NCBI GenBank assembly: GCA_024636585.1
Contig: JAGXGS010000060.1
Coordinates: 1-64,000, forward strand
Length of the DNA: 64,000 bases
Origin: Thiogranum sp.
Lineage (GTDB): Bacteria; Pseudomonadota; Gammaproteobacteria; DSM-19610
Direction: 5' to 3'
In this document: piece after piece, positions 23,810 through 34,071 of the stretch
Layout of the letters: each line of letters begins with the position of its first letter
Numbering within the stretch: the first letter of the stretch is position 1
Notes under the pieces: model-generated
The model's database searches: none
Told to the model about the DNA's origin: nothing
Seen by the model: the letters and a program-made list of their open reading frames with translations, nothing else
Position numbers and translations under genes: made by a program

Positions 23810-24280
23810 ATGGAGATCAACCTGATTGCCGTGGGTACGCGGATGCCGGCCTGGGTAGAGGAGGGTTATCGCGAATATGCGCGGCGGATGCCGCGCGAGT
23901 GCAGCCTGGCGCTGACCGAGATACCGCTCGCACAACGCAGCAAATCAACGCCGGTGGCGCGCGCCATGGCCAGCGAAGGTCAGCGGATGCTGGACGCCGT
24001 CGGTGCTGATCGACGGGTTATTGCACTGGACGTCAAAGGCGCCGGCTGGTCGACCGAAGAGCTCGCCGCGCAGTTGCAGGCATGGTTGCAGGATGGACGT
24101 AATCTGGCGCTGCTGGTGGGCGGCCCGGACGGTCTGGCGCCGGCCTGCCTGGCGCGGGCCGAGCAGCGCTGGTCATTATCGCCGCTGACCCTGCCGCATC
24201 CGCTGGTCAGAGTGTTACTCGCAGAACAGCTGTATCGTGCCTGGACGGTGAACAGCGGTCACCCGTACCACCGCGCCTGA
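23810..24280 (+). CDS. rlmH: 23S rRNA (pseudouridine1915-N3)-methyltransferase RlmH
   Basis: [24 protein letters not shown]..., [56 protein letters not shown]. Confidence 0.97.
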   Translation: MEINLIAVGTRMPAWVEEGYREYARRMPRECSLALTEIPLAQRSKSTPVARAMASEGQRMLDAVGADRRVIALDVKGAGWSTEELAAQLQAWLQDGRNLALLVGGPDGLAPACLARAEQRWSLSPLTLPHPLVRVLLAEQLYRAWTVNSGHPYHRA

Positions 24281-24285
24281 AGCGT

Positions 24286-24867
24286 ATGCCGGATATCATT
24301 CTTGCTTCCGCATCCCCCCGGCGTCGGGAACTGCTCGCGCAAATCGGGGTCCGTTTTCATCAGGAGCTGGTGGAAATCGATGAAACCCCGCACCCGAACG
24401 AGGCGCCGGAAACTTATGTAGTGCGTCTGGCACTGGAAAAAGCCCGTGCGGTGCGCGCCAGACACGGCGATGATGCAATCCCGGTACTGGGGGCCGACAC
24501 CGCTGTCGTGATCGATGGCAGGACGCTGGGCAAGCCGGCTGACGCCGCCGATGCGCGCGCCATGCTGGAGCTGCTGTCGGGCCGCCGGCACAGTGTATTC
24601 AGTGCCGTGGCACTGGCAGGCCGGCATGAAGATGTCCGGGTGAACGAAAGTGGCGTGTGGTTTCGCGCCATCAGCAGCGCAGAGATCGATGCCTACTGGC
24701 GCAGTGGCGAGCCAGCCGACAAGGCCGGCGGCTATGGCATTCAGGGGCTGGGCGCGGTATTTGTCGAACGCCTGGAGGGCAGCTATTCCGGTGTCATGGG
24801 GTTGTCCCTGTACGAGACCGCGGCCTTGCTGAACGCTTTTGACATAAAAATTCTGGACCGGAAATGA
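24286..24867 (+). CDS. maf: Maf family nucleoside triphosphate pyrophosphatase
   Basis: [67 protein letters not shown]. Confidence 0.96.
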   Translation: MPDIILASASPRRRELLAQIGVRFHQELVEIDETPHPNEAPETYVVRLALEKARAVRARHGDDAIPVLGADTAVVIDGRTLGKPADAADARAMLELLSGRRHSVFSAVALAGRHEDVRVNESGVWFRAISSAEIDAYWRSGEPADKAGGYGIQGLGAVFVERLEGSYSGVMGLSLYETAALLNAFDIKILDRK

Positions 24868-26345
24868 TGACAGTCGAGTTGCTGGTGAATGTGACGCCAC
24901 AGGAAATCCGCGTGGCGGTGGTCGAAAATGGCATGCTGCAGGAAGTCTTTATCGAGCGCGCGCGGCGGCGCGGCCTGGTCGGCAACATCTACAATGGCGT
25001 GGTGTGCCGGGTACTGCCTGGCATGCAGGCGGCATTCGTGGAAATCGGTCTGGATCGTGCGGCTTTTCTGCATGCTTCCGACATCGCCGTGTCAGTGGAT
25101 GATGAGAAGATTGAACCGGCGCCGGTCGCCGCCAACGGCGACAATATCAATCGACTCCTGCAAACCGGTCAGACCCTGCTGGTGCAGGTGATCAAAGACC
25201 CGCTCGGCAGTAAAGGCGCGCGCCTTACCACTCACATCACGATTCCATCCCGGTATCTGGTGTTCATGCCCGAGGCACACAATATCGGTGTGTCGCAGCG
25301 TATCGAGGACGAGAGCGAGCGGCAGCGACTGCGCGATCTGGTGGTGCAGGCGCGCGGCGAAAATGCCAGTGGCGGGATCATTGTGAGGACCGCCGCCGAA
25401 GGGATTTCCGACGAGGCGATTGCGTCCGATCTGCGGTTTCTGCAACGCCTGTGGACGTCGGTGCAGGAACGTATTGCCAGTGCCGGACCCGCCGAAATGG
25501 TGCATGAGGATCTGCCTCTGGTGCTGCGCGTGTTGCGTGATATCTCCGATGCTGAAGTCGAAAAGCTGCGCATCGACTCGCGTGAAGCGTTTCAACGGGT
25601 AGAGAAATTCATTGCCCAGTTCATCCCGGAACTGTCCGGCAAGCTGGAGTATTACCCCGGCGAACGTCCGATATTCGATCTCTACGGCGTCGATGATGAA
25701 ATTCAGAAGGCGCTGGGGCGCAAGGTGCAACTCAAGTCCGGCGGCTACCTGATCATAGATCAGACCGAAGCGATGACGACCATCGATGTCAATACCGGTG
25801 CCTATGTCGGACATCGCAATCTGGAAGAAACTATTTTCAAGACCAACCTGGAAGCGGCGCAGGCCATTGTCAGGCAACTGCGTTTGCGCAATCTTGGCGG
25901 GATCATTATCGTTGATTTCATTGATATGCAGACCGAGGATCACAAGCGCCAGGTGTTGCGCGCACTCGAAAAGCATGTCGAGCGCGATCACAGCCACTGC
26001 TATGTCAGCGAGATCTCCGATCTCGGTCTGGTGCAGATGACCCGCAAGCGCACCCGCGAAAGTCTGGAACATGTGCTGTGTGAAACCTGTCCGACCTGCG
26101 GAGGTCGCGCCACGGTCAAAAGCGCCGAAACGATATGCTACGAAATTTTCCGCGAAATACTGCGCGAAGCGCGTCAGTTCGATTCCCAGCAGTTGCTGGT
26201 GCTGGCGTCGCAGGAAGTGGTTGACCTGTTCCTCGACGAGGAATCGACCAGTCTGGCCGAACTGGAAGCCTTTATCGGCAAGCCGATCAAGTTCCAGGTC
26301 GAGTCGCTGTACACGCAGGAACAGTTCGACGTGGTGTTGCTGTAA
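24864..26345 (+). CDS. rng: Ribonuclease G
   Basis: 493 aa; [69 protein letters not shown]. Confidence 0.97.
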   Translation: MMTVELLVNVTPQEIRVAVVENGMLQEVFIERARRRGLVGNIYNGVVCRVLPGMQAAFVEIGLDRAAFLHASDIAVSVDDEKIEPAPVAANGDNINRLLQTGQTLLVQVIKDPLGSKGARLTTHITIPSRYLVFMPEAHNIGVSQRIEDESERQRLRDLVVQARGENASGGIIVRTAAEGISDEAIASDLRFLQRLWTSVQERIASAGPAEMVHEDLPLVLRVLRDISDAEVEKLRIDSREAFQRVEKFIAQFIPELSGKLEYYPGERPIFDLYGVDDEIQKALGRKVQLKSGGYLIIDQTEAMTTIDVNTGAYVGHRNLEETIFKTNLEAAQAIVRQLRLRNLGGIIIVDFIDMQTEDHKRQVLRALEKHVERDHSHCYVSEISDLGLVQMTRKRTRESLEHVLCETCPTCGGRATVKSAETICYEIFREILREARQFDSQQLLVLASQEVVDLFLDEESTSLAELEAFIGKPIKFQVESLYTQEQFDVVLL

Positions 26346-26387
26346 CGTGAGGGTGGCATTTATCCGGTTCGAAAACCGCGAATCGCT

Positions 26388-29300
26388 GTGATGGTTCTGA
26401 AACGCCTGGGCAGCCTGTTGTGGTGGCTCACCGTTGTGGTTGTCGTGGGGCTGGCGGTCGCGCTCAGCGCGGCACGTGTGCTGTTGCCGGAGATGTCCGA
26501 ATACCGCGTGCAGATCGAGACGATGGCGACGCGCGTCGTCGACCGGCCGGTGCAGATCGGTTCTCTCGATGCCGACTGGCAGGGACTCTCGCCGGTTCTG
26601 AAACTGCAGCAGGTGCGCGTGCATGACGAGAAATTTCCCGGCGGCTCCCTGGCCGTGCAGGAGGTGCATCTTACCCTTGATCTGTTCAGTTCCCTGGTGC
26701 AGCGGCAGTGGCGCACATCGCGACTGCGCGTGATAGGGGCGCATCTCAGTCTCCATAGTCCCGGTACTTTTGGAAGCTGGCGTAATCTCGACTCGCTTGC
26801 CTGGCTGTGGCAGCAGGGAAGCGTCGTCCTCGATGAGGTCAGTGTCGAGTGGACGGATGAACGCTGGTTCACCGAACCGCTTCAGTTACGCGATATCTCA
26901 CTGCAACTGATCAACAACGGGTCCCGGCATCACCTGGCGCTGAATGCCGGCCTGACACCGCATCAGGAAAGCCGGCTGGCCATCATGGCCGATCTTGCCG
27001 GGCCCGGTAACGATCCGGCGTCCTGGCGCGGACAAATCTATATCAAGGCCGATGCGCTGCAGTTACAGGCGGCGCAACCGCTGTTTGCGCGCTTTGATCT
27101 GGCGCTGAAAGGGCGCACCGATCTGGAGCTGTGGGCGGGCGTTGATGAGGGGCTTTTCGACTGGGGCACTGGCAGCCTGGCGGTGCAACAGGGACGTCTG
27201 CAGGACCGCAGCGGCGGCACTGCCGGCTTCGCTGCGGATCAGCTGGATACCGGATTCCGCTGGCAGGCGCTGGATAACGGCTGGCAGGCTGATCTGCGCG
27301 AGTTCACTTATCAACGGGGCGATGGCACCCTGTGGCCCGCATCGCGTTTGAGCCTGGTCGTCAAGCGCGATGCTGAACTCAGAGTGCGGGGCCGCGCCAG
27401 CCTGCTGGTGATCGACGAGTTGCACGCCATGTTGCCGCTGTTCCCGTGGATTGATAAAGACGCGGTGACCATGATCGATCGCCTGCAGCCGGCGGGCGAG
27501 CTGCGCGATGCTGATTTCGACCTTGAGTTTTTCGAATCGGGGCTGCCGCGGTTTGCGGCGCGCGCGCGCTTCGACGAACTTGCGCTGGCGGCCAGCGGCG
27601 GTTTACCCGGTATGACCGGCATGAGCGGACGCATCGAAGGGAATCTGCAGTCGGGATTCCTGCACCTAGATTCCGGCAGCTCATCGCTGCGCATGCCGAA
27701 TCTGTTCAGCAACCCGCTGCAGCTTTCCCAGCTTGCCGGTACCCTCGGCTGGGAACGTTACGCTGAATCATTTCGCATCCGCAGCGATGCTATCGAAATC
27801 GAATCAGGTGCGCTGGCCGCCACTGCGCGGTTGCAGCTGGACTGGCCATATCGGGAGGCTTCGCCGTGGATCGATCTGCAGGTGGCCGGCGACAGTCTGC
27901 CGCTGGACCAGTTTCACCACTATCTGCCCGATCAGGTGATGAGTCCCAAAGCAACGGACTGGTTGGAGAGGGCGTTCCAGCAGGGAAGTGTGCATAACCT
28001 GCGCTTTCTGCTGCAGGGCCGTATCGATGAGATTCCTTTCGACGCGCGTCAGGGCCGCCTGGAAGCGCGCTTCGACTTCGATGATCTGAGGCTCGATTAT
28101 CATCCGCAGTGGGGGCAGTTGCATGACGGACAGGGTTCGGCACTGTTTGACGGTCGTTCCATGCGCATTGTCGGTAACGGGGGACGTATCCGCGGTGCAC
28201 CGCTGGGACAGGTGGTGGCGACTATCGAGGATCTGACCCGGCCGGTGCTGGAGATCGACGGTTCAGTTGCGGCCCAGGCATCCGGCATGCTCGAATATCT
28301 TGCCAGCACTCCGCTGGGCGACCGCTTCGATAAAGCGATGGGGCAGTTCGACAGCAGTGGTGATGCACAGTTACAGCTGGGCCTGAAGATCCCGTTGAAA
28401 CGCGAACTGGGAAGGCTGGCCGTCAATGGCCGTGTGGAACTGGATAACAACAGCCTGACGCAGCGCAAAAGCGGTATCGCAGTCACCGACATCAGCGGAC
28501 GGCTGCAATTCACCCGCGACGGAATCAGCGCGAAGAAGTTGACCGGGCGCCTGCTGGGAAGTCCGGTAGTAGGTTCGATCTACCGGCCAACCGACGCCGA
28601 TGGCGATACGCTGCTTGATGTGCAGGGTCGACCGGACCTGATTGCTGCGCTGGTCGCGAAGCAGCCGGCACTGGCTGACTACATCAGGGGCGAAGCCAGC
28701 TGGCGGGCGGTGCTGCGGATCCCGGACCGGCACGCCACTGTCAAGACTGCCGCGACCTTACAGCTGCAATCTGATCTTGTCGGTATCAGCAGCGAATTCC
28801 CCACGCCGTTCCGGAAAACTGCTGCGAAACCGCGCAACCTGTCGATCAGCTGGACACCCGCCGCGACCCCGGCTCAGCCGTTCCTGATCAGCTACGGCAA
28901 ACTTGTCGATGCGCGTATCCTGCCCGGCAGCGGCCGGACGGGTCTTGAAAAAGCTGATGTGCGCTTCGGCAGCGGTACGGCACAGTTACCCGAGCAGCAG
29001 GAAATTCGCATCGCTGGCCAGCTGGAACGCTTTGATCTCGATGACTGGCTGCAGGTGTTCAATGCGCTGTTGCCGGCGCGTGGCGGATCTGCATCCGTCG
29101 ATGCGCCGACGCCGGTTTCGGTGCATGTCGCGGTGATGAACTTTTTCGCTTTCGGTCATCAGGTGAAGGACGTGCGTCTGGACAGTCAGGCACTGGATCC
29201 CTGGCATTTCACTCTGCAGGGAGAGGGTGCCGCCGGTACCCTGCGCTGGACGCCGGCCGCGCCTGCGCAAGGGTCGCATGTGCAACTGGCGCTCGATCAC

Positions 29301-30173
29301 CTGTTGCTGAAGCCGGTTGCGGCCGGTAGCGCAACACGTCAGGACCGCCCGCCGCATCCGGGACGCTTGCCGGCGCTGGATATTGCTATCGCCGACCTGC
29401 GTTACGCCGGAAAGTCCCTGGGCACCATCGGAGTAACGGGTAAACCGGTGCCTGATGGTTTCGCGTTCGATTCGCTCGCAATGCGTTCCCAGGCGATTGA
29501 ATTCGTCGGCAAGGGTACCTGGGTGCAGCGTGGCAACCACCAGCGTTCGCATGTCGCGGGAACTGTCGTCGACGGTCGGCTTGAAGATCTGAGCCGCCTG
29601 TTCGCGGCTAACAGCGCCGTGCAGGGCGGCAAACTCAGTGGCCATCTGGATCTCGGCTGGGACGGCAGTCCGGCCGCTTTCAGTCTTGCCTCACTTGAAG
29701 GGGATCTGTATCTCAAGGCGCGTGATGGACGGCTGGTGGATGTCGACGAAGGTCCGGCAAAACTGCTGAACCTGATCAGTCTCAATTCCCTGCAGCGGCG
29801 TCTGTCCCTGGATTTCAGCGATATCGTCAAGGAAGGTTTCAGCTTCGATACACTCGAAGGCCGGTTCGTGATCACCGATGGCGATGCTTTTACCAACAAT
29901 TTCCGGATCGAAGGTTCCTCGGCCATTATCAATGTGGCCGGGCGCACCGGCCTGATTGCGAAAGATTACGATCAACTGGTAACGGTGATTCCGCAGGTGA
30001 GTTCCGGTCTGCCGCTGGCCGGGGCAATTGCCGGTGGCCCGGCGGTCGGCGCAGCGGTATTTCTGGCGGAGAAACTGGTGGGCAAGGAATTTAACCGGAT
30101 TACCGAGTTGCAGTACCAGGTAAGCGGCAGCTGGGAAGACCCGACGTATGTGCGTCTTCCGAAGCGTCGCTAG
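26388..30173 (+). CDS. yhdP: YhdP family AsmA-like protein (phospholipid transport)
   Basis: 1261 aa with N-terminal TM, repeated beta-rich AsmA-like regions, C-terminal VAGRTGLIAKDYDQLVTVIPQVSSGLPLAGAIAGGPAVGAAVFLAEKL. Confidence 0.93.
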   Translation: MMVLKRLGSLLWWLTVVVVVGLAVALSAARVLLPEMSEYRVQIETMATRVVDRPVQIGSLDADWQGLSPVLKLQQVRVHDEKFPGGSLAVQEVHLTLDLFSSLVQRQWRTSRLRVIGAHLSLHSPGTFGSWRNLDSLAWLWQQGSVVLDEVSVEWTDERWFTEPLQLRDISLQLINNGSRHHLALNAGLTPHQESRLAIMADLAGPGNDPASWRGQIYIKADALQLQAAQPLFARFDLALKGRTDLELWAGVDEGLFDWGTGSLAVQQGRLQDRSGGTAGFAADQLDTGFRWQALDNGWQADLREFTYQRGDGTLWPASRLSLVVKRDAELRVRGRASLLVIDELHAMLPLFPWIDKDAVTMIDRLQPAGELRDADFDLEFFESGLPRFAARARFDELALAASGGLPGMTGMSGRIEGNLQSGFLHLDSGSSSLRMPNLFSNPLQLSQLAGTLGWERYAESFRIRSDAIEIESGALAATARLQLDWPYREASPWIDLQVAGDSLPLDQFHHYLPDQVMSPKATDWLERAFQQGSVHNLRFLLQGRIDEIPFDARQGRLEARFDFDDLRLDYHPQWGQLHDGQGSALFDGRSMRIVGNGGRIRGAPLGQVVATIEDLTRPVLEIDGSVAAQASGMLEYLASTPLGDRFDKAMGQFDSSGDAQLQLGLKIPLKRELGRLAVNGRVELDNNSLTQRKSGIAVTDISGRLQFTRDGISAKKLTGRLLGSPVVGSIYRPTDADGDTLLDVQGRPDLIAALVAKQPALADYIRGEASWRAVLRIPDRHATVKTAATLQLQSDLVGISSEFPTPFRKTAAKPRNLSISWTPAATPAQPFLISYGKLVDARILPGSGRTGLEKADVRFGSGTAQLPEQQEIRIAGQLERFDLDDWLQVFNALLPARGGSASVDAPTPVSVHVAVMNFFAFGHQVKDVRLDSQALDPWHFTLQGEGAAGTLRWTPAAPAQGSHVQLALDHLLLKPVAAGSATRQDRPPHPGRLPALDIAIADLRYAGKSLGTIGVTGKPVPDGFAFDSLAMRSQAIEFVGKGTWVQRGNHQRSHVAGTVVDGRLEDLSRLFAANSAVQGGKLSGHLDLGWDGSPAAFSLASLEGDLYLKARDGRLVDVDEGPAKLLNLISLNSLQRRLSLDFSDIVKEGFSFDTLEGRFVITDGDAFTNNFRIEGSSAIINVAGRTGLIAKDYDQLVTVIPQVSSGLPLAGAIAGGPAVGAAVFLAEKLVGKEFNRITELQYQVSGSWEDPTYVRLPKRR

Positions 30174-30208
30174 GGAGGCGGAGAGGCGTGCTGTGTTATC
30201 CTACGTGG

Positions 30209-30547
30209 ATGATTGATTTCCGCCGCTGGTTTGCCGCCGGTCTGTTGCTGCTCGGTGCAGCAGGCGCCTGTGCGCAGGAGCGCTGGACGCTGACGGCCGA
30301 CGCCTGGGCGCGTCCGCGTGATGGACTGTCGGTGGCGCGCATGGCGCCGTTACCCGAGGTCATCTCCGCCTGGTCGACACAGCCGGACCAGCGTTTGCTG
30401 TTGCGCTATCCCGGCGGCGAAGAAGGTTTGCTGTGGGCGCACGAACTGCGCGGTTGGCTGGTGGCGCTGGGTATCCCGCTGGCGGATCAGGAACTGGTGG
30501 CCGGCAGCTCACAGGCCGATCGAATAGAAATTGAAGTGACGAGGTGA
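30209..30547 (+). CDS. Small secreted protein of unknown function
   Basis: MIDFRRWFAAGLLLLGAAGACAQERWTLTADAWARPRDG...: signal peptide; between yhdP and the nitrilase gene. Confidence 0.65.
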   Translation: MIDFRRWFAAGLLLLGAAGACAQERWTLTADAWARPRDGLSVARMAPLPEVISAWSTQPDQRLLLRYPGGEEGLLWAHELRGWLVALGIPLADQELVAGSSQADRIEIEVTR

Positions 30548-30554
30548 ACGAGCA

Positions 30555-31376
30555 GTGACAACGGTAGCCTGTATTCAGATGGCATCCGGCCCCCAGGTCG
30601 GCGCCAATCTGCTGGAAGCGGAACGGCTGATGATGCTGGCGGTGGAGAAAGGTGCGCGGCTAGTGGTGTTGCCGGAAAACTTCGCCCTGATGGGGAAAAC
30701 AGAAGAAGACAAGCTCGCGATCCGCGAAGCTGAGGGCGACGGGCCGATCCAGGAGTTCCTGGCGCAGCAGGCGCGCCGCCACGGGATCTGGCTGGTGGGT
30801 GGCACCGTTCCCCTGCATGCGGAGTCGGAAAACAAAATTCGCGCCGCCTGTTTGCTTTACAACGATCAGGGTCAACAGGTTGCCCGCTATGACAAGATAC
30901 ATCTGTTCGATGTGTCCGTGGTTGGTAGCGACGACCGTTACACGGAATCGGAAACGATCGAAGGTGGCGATCAGGCGGTTGTAGTGGATACGCCATTCGG
31001 GCGCCTGGGGCTTGCGGTCTGTTACGACCTGCGCTTCCCGGAGCTGTTCCGGACCATGGTCGACCAGGGCGTGGAAATCGTTGCCTTGCCCTCGGCGTTC
31101 ACGGCGATCACCGGCCGCGCACACTGGGAGATACTGGTGCGCGCCCGTGCCATCGAGAATCTCAGTTATGTGTTGGCAGCGGCGCAGGGCGGTTACCACA
31201 TCAATGGGCGCGAGACCTACGGGCACAGCATGATAGTCGATCCCTGGGGACAGGTGATGAATGAGCTGGCAACCGGTTCCGGACTGGTATGTGCAGAGCT
31301 GGATTTACAGCGACTCAGGAATGTACGCCGCACCTTTCCCTGTCTGGATCATCGCAACATCGTGTGTCGCGTCTAG
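30555..31376 (+). CDS. Carbon-nitrogen hydrolase (nitrilase superfamily)
   Basis: VVLPENFALMG (Glu), YDKIHLFDVSV (Lys), GLAVCYDLRFPELFR (Cys) catalytic motifs. Confidence 0.95.
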   Translation: MTTVACIQMASGPQVGANLLEAERLMMLAVEKGARLVVLPENFALMGKTEEDKLAIREAEGDGPIQEFLAQQARRHGIWLVGGTVPLHAESENKIRAACLLYNDQGQQVARYDKIHLFDVSVVGSDDRYTESETIEGGDQAVVVDTPFGRLGLAVCYDLRFPELFRTMVDQGVEIVALPSAFTAITGRAHWEILVRARAIENLSYVLAAAQGGYHINGRETYGHSMIVDPWGQVMNELATGSGLVCAELDLQRLRNVRRTFPCLDHRNIVCRV

Positions 31377-31407
31377 CCGGAGCCGCTCACAGTGTCCTGC
31401 TGCCGCG

Positions 31408-31938
31408 CTAGTCCGGCTGGTCCGGTTCCGCTGCTTCTTCGGCTGCTTCCCTGAGGTAGCGAAACAGCGCGCGGCTGGATTTCGGTGGCTTGTTCTGATC
31501 GCGTTCCTTGTGCGCCTGCCGCACCAGCTGACGCAGTTGCTGACGATCCGCTTGCGGATGCTGCTGTAAGAACTCCTCGACGACAGTCTCGCCTTCCTCG
31601 ATCATACGATCCCTCCAGCGCTCCAGTCGGTGATGTGCGTCGATCTGGCGTTGCGACTTCAGTCCGCGCTGCTGGAAATATTCGCGAATCGGTTCGGCAT
31701 CCATTTCCCGCATGATCTTGCCCACATACTGCAGTTGACGCTTGCGGGCGCCACCGCGCGGTGGCGTGCGCCGGGTCTCGCGCAGGGCCTCCATCAAACG
31801 CTCCGGCAGCTGCAGCGCAAGCCAGTCGGCTTCCGGTACTTCAAGCAGATCGGTGCCCAGCTGTTGCAGCTCCAGTGCCTCCTGCTTGAGACGTGTTTTG
31901 CTGGGCGGGAGCGTGTTCGGATCGAATTCGTCGTGCAT
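31408..31938 (-). CDS. darP: Ribosome biogenesis factor DarP (YjgA/DUF615)
   Basis: PPSKTRLKQEALELQQLGTDLLEVPEADWLALQLPERLMEALRETRRTPPRGGARKRQLQYVGKIMRE. Confidence 0.94.
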   Translation of the reverse strand: MHDEFDPNTLPPSKTRLKQEALELQQLGTDLLEVPEADWLALQLPERLMEALRETRRTPPRGGARKRQLQYVGKIMREMDAEPIREYFQQRGLKSQRQIDAHHRLERWRDRMIEEGETVVEEFLQQHPQADRQQLRQLVRQAHKERDQNKPPKSSRALFRYLREAAEEAAEPDQPD

Positions 31939-32563
31939 GCGTTTCTTCCTGGTGCGGCAGCATGATTACCTTGCGCCGGATTTTGCGTATTATGATGCAG
32001 ACAAGCTGCTATTTACCAATCAGGTCATGATCGAGCCACATATCGGCCTGCCGCCGCACGCGATTCTGGAAGTGAGCGGTGGCATGCAACTGAACCCTTC
32101 CATTATCTCCCAGTACCGCGATGCGTCTGCGGCGGGCGATCTGGAGCGCACCCATTTGTTTGGCGGGCGCTACGAAAATATCTATGTGCCACTGCCACGA
32201 GTGCCGGCGCTGGGGGCGGTATTGCAGGTGGCGAAGCGAGCGGCCGGCCAATTTCTGGATCGGCAATTGCCGCTTGCGGTTGGCTTCTGGTTCAATGAGA
32301 TGGGTCCGGGCCATGTCACGCTGCCGCACCGGCACGACGAAGATGATGAGCTGGTGTCCGGCGTCTACTATCTGCAGGTACCGCCTGATTCGGGTGATCT
32401 GGTGCTCGGCGAAGGCGCTGCACGCCAGGTGCTGCGAGCGCAGGCCGGTCGATTGATCCTGTTCCCGCCGAACGTCGTGCACGAGGTCACCCGCAACAAC
32501 AGCGCAGAAACTCGCCTGTCGATCGGTATGAATTTCGGCCCGTTGCGCGATGGTGCGGATTGA
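31937..32563 (+). CDS. 2OG-Fe(II) oxygenase-like protein
   Basis: Within ORF 31742-32563; plausible starts ATG 31937 or ATG 32027. VTLPHRHDEDDELVSGVYYLQVPPDSGDLVLGE...GRLILFPPNVVHEVTRN...RLSIGMNFGP resembles the 2OG-FeII_Oxy_5 type fold. Confidence 0.75.
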   Translation: MRFFLVRQHDYLAPDFAYYDADKLLFTNQVMIEPHIGLPPHAILEVSGGMQLNPSIISQYRDASAAGDLERTHLFGGRYENIYVPLPRVPALGAVLQVAKRAAGQFLDRQLPLAVGFWFNEMGPGHVTLPHRHDEDDELVSGVYYLQVPPDSGDLVLGEGAARQVLRAQAGRLILFPPNVVHEVTRNNSAETRLSIGMNFGPLRDGAD

Positions 32564-32566
32564 TAA

Positions 32567-33925
32567 TCAGAGCAGGTACAGGGTGCCGAGGCCAAGGAAT
32601 GCGACGAAGCCGACAATGTCGGTCACGGTAGTGAGCAACACGTTCCCGGCCAGTGCCGGATCGATACCGGCGCGTTTTAACGCCAGCGGGATGCTGAACC
32701 CTGCAATCGCGGCACACACCAGATTGGCGCTCAGCGCGACTCCGATGATCAAGCCGATCTCGGTACTGCTGAACCAGACCATGGCAACCAGTCCGACCAC
32801 CAGCGACCAGCCCAGACCATTCATCAGACTCACCAGGATTTCCTTGTAAAGGAGTGAGCGGGCATTGCTGGTCCCGACCTGTCCCAGCGCCAGACCGCGG
32901 ATCATGATGGTCAGCGTCTGACCACCGGCAACGCCGCCCATACTGGCGACGATCGGCATCAGCACCGCCAGTGCGACCACCTTGTCCAGAGTCGCCTCGA
33001 ATAAACCGATCACCCAGGAAGCAAGAAAGGCCGTGGCCAGGTTCAACCCCAGCCAGATGGCGCGGCGTCGCGCGCTGAGCAGCGGCGGCGCGAAAATATC
33101 GGCAGTTTCATCGAGGCCCGCCATGCTCATCATCGAGTGATCGGCTTCCTCACGGATGACGTCCACGACATCATCGATAGTGATACGTCCCAGCAGGCGG
33201 TTGTCATCATCCACCACCGGCGCGGAAATCAAATCGCGATCCTGGAACAGACGCGCGACATCGACATCTCTGGTGGAGGCGGAGATGCCATCCATACCCC
33301 GATCCATGACTTCCGACACACTGGCATCCGGATCGCTGGTCAGCAGGCGCGTCAATGGCAGCAGGCCCTGATACTTGTCAAAGCGATTGACCACGATCAG
33401 GCTGTCGGTCAGGTCCGGGATCTGTCCGCGCAGGCGCAGATAGCGCATCACCACATCCAGCGTGACGTTGGCGCGCACCGTTACCACGTCCATGTTCATC
33501 AGCCCGCCGGCGGTGTCTTCGGGATAAGACAGCACCGCTTCCAGGCGATGACGGTTCTGTTTATCCATGGAACGCAGCAGTTCATGTATCACGGCGCCAG
33601 GCAGGTCGTGCAGCAGATCGGCGAGGTCGTCGGTGTCCAGGCCTTCCGTGATCTGCACCAGCTGGTGCGTTTCCATATTCTCGATCAGGCCTGCCCGTAC
33701 CTCGTCATTGACTTCGGTCAGCACTTCGCCGAGATCGGCTGGATCAATCAGTTCCCATAGCAGTTCGCGCGGACCGTGTGGCAGCGATTCGAGCAGGTCG
33801 GCCATTTCCGCCGGATGCAGATCGACCAGCAACTGGCGTACCTGGTCCGCAGTGCCGCTGTGCAGCGCTGCGGTAAGGTTTTCCAGTCGAGTCTGGATAT
33901 TTGCCTGTTCGGCTGATTCGGCCAT
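32567..33925 (-). CDS. mgtE: Magnesium transporter MgtE
   Basis: MgtE N-domain (LLVDLHPAEMADLLESLP), CBS pair, C-terminal TM domain with VLMPIVASMGGVAGGQTLTIMIRGLALG. Confidence 0.96.
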   Translation of the reverse strand: MAESAEQANIQTRLENLTAALHSGTADQVRQLLVDLHPAEMADLLESLPHGPRELLWELIDPADLGEVLTEVNDEVRAGLIENMETHQLVQITEGLDTDDLADLLHDLPGAVIHELLRSMDKQNRHRLEAVLSYPEDTAGGLMNMDVVTVRANVTLDVVMRYLRLRGQIPDLTDSLIVVNRFDKYQGLLPLTRLLTSDPDASVSEVMDRGMDGISASTRDVDVARLFQDRDLISAPVVDDDNRLLGRITIDDVVDVIREEADHSMMSMAGLDETADIFAPPLLSARRRAIWLGLNLATAFLASWVIGLFEATLDKVVALAVLMPIVASMGGVAGGQTLTIMIRGLALGQVGTSNARSLLYKEILVSLMNGLGWSLVVGLVAMVWFSSTEIGLIIGVALSANLVCAAIAGFSIPLALKRAGIDPALAGNVLLTTVTDIVGFVAFLGLGTLYLL

Positions 33926-34071
33926 TACCGCCTCGGAACAGTTTAAGGTTCAGGAAAAAAGAATGGTGAGTGTAACAGGCCGGCTGCTGTCAACAAACAG
34001 GACCACAGGCTATGTGAAGGGTTCCCGCGTCGTTGAAAAGGTCTTTGCTTATGCTGTCCGGCTGCTGTCGT

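Noticed and set aside
25092-26756. 554-aa minus-strand ORF
   Set aside because: Antisense shadow of rng and yhdP produced by high-GC codon bias; His/Gln-rich with no motifs.
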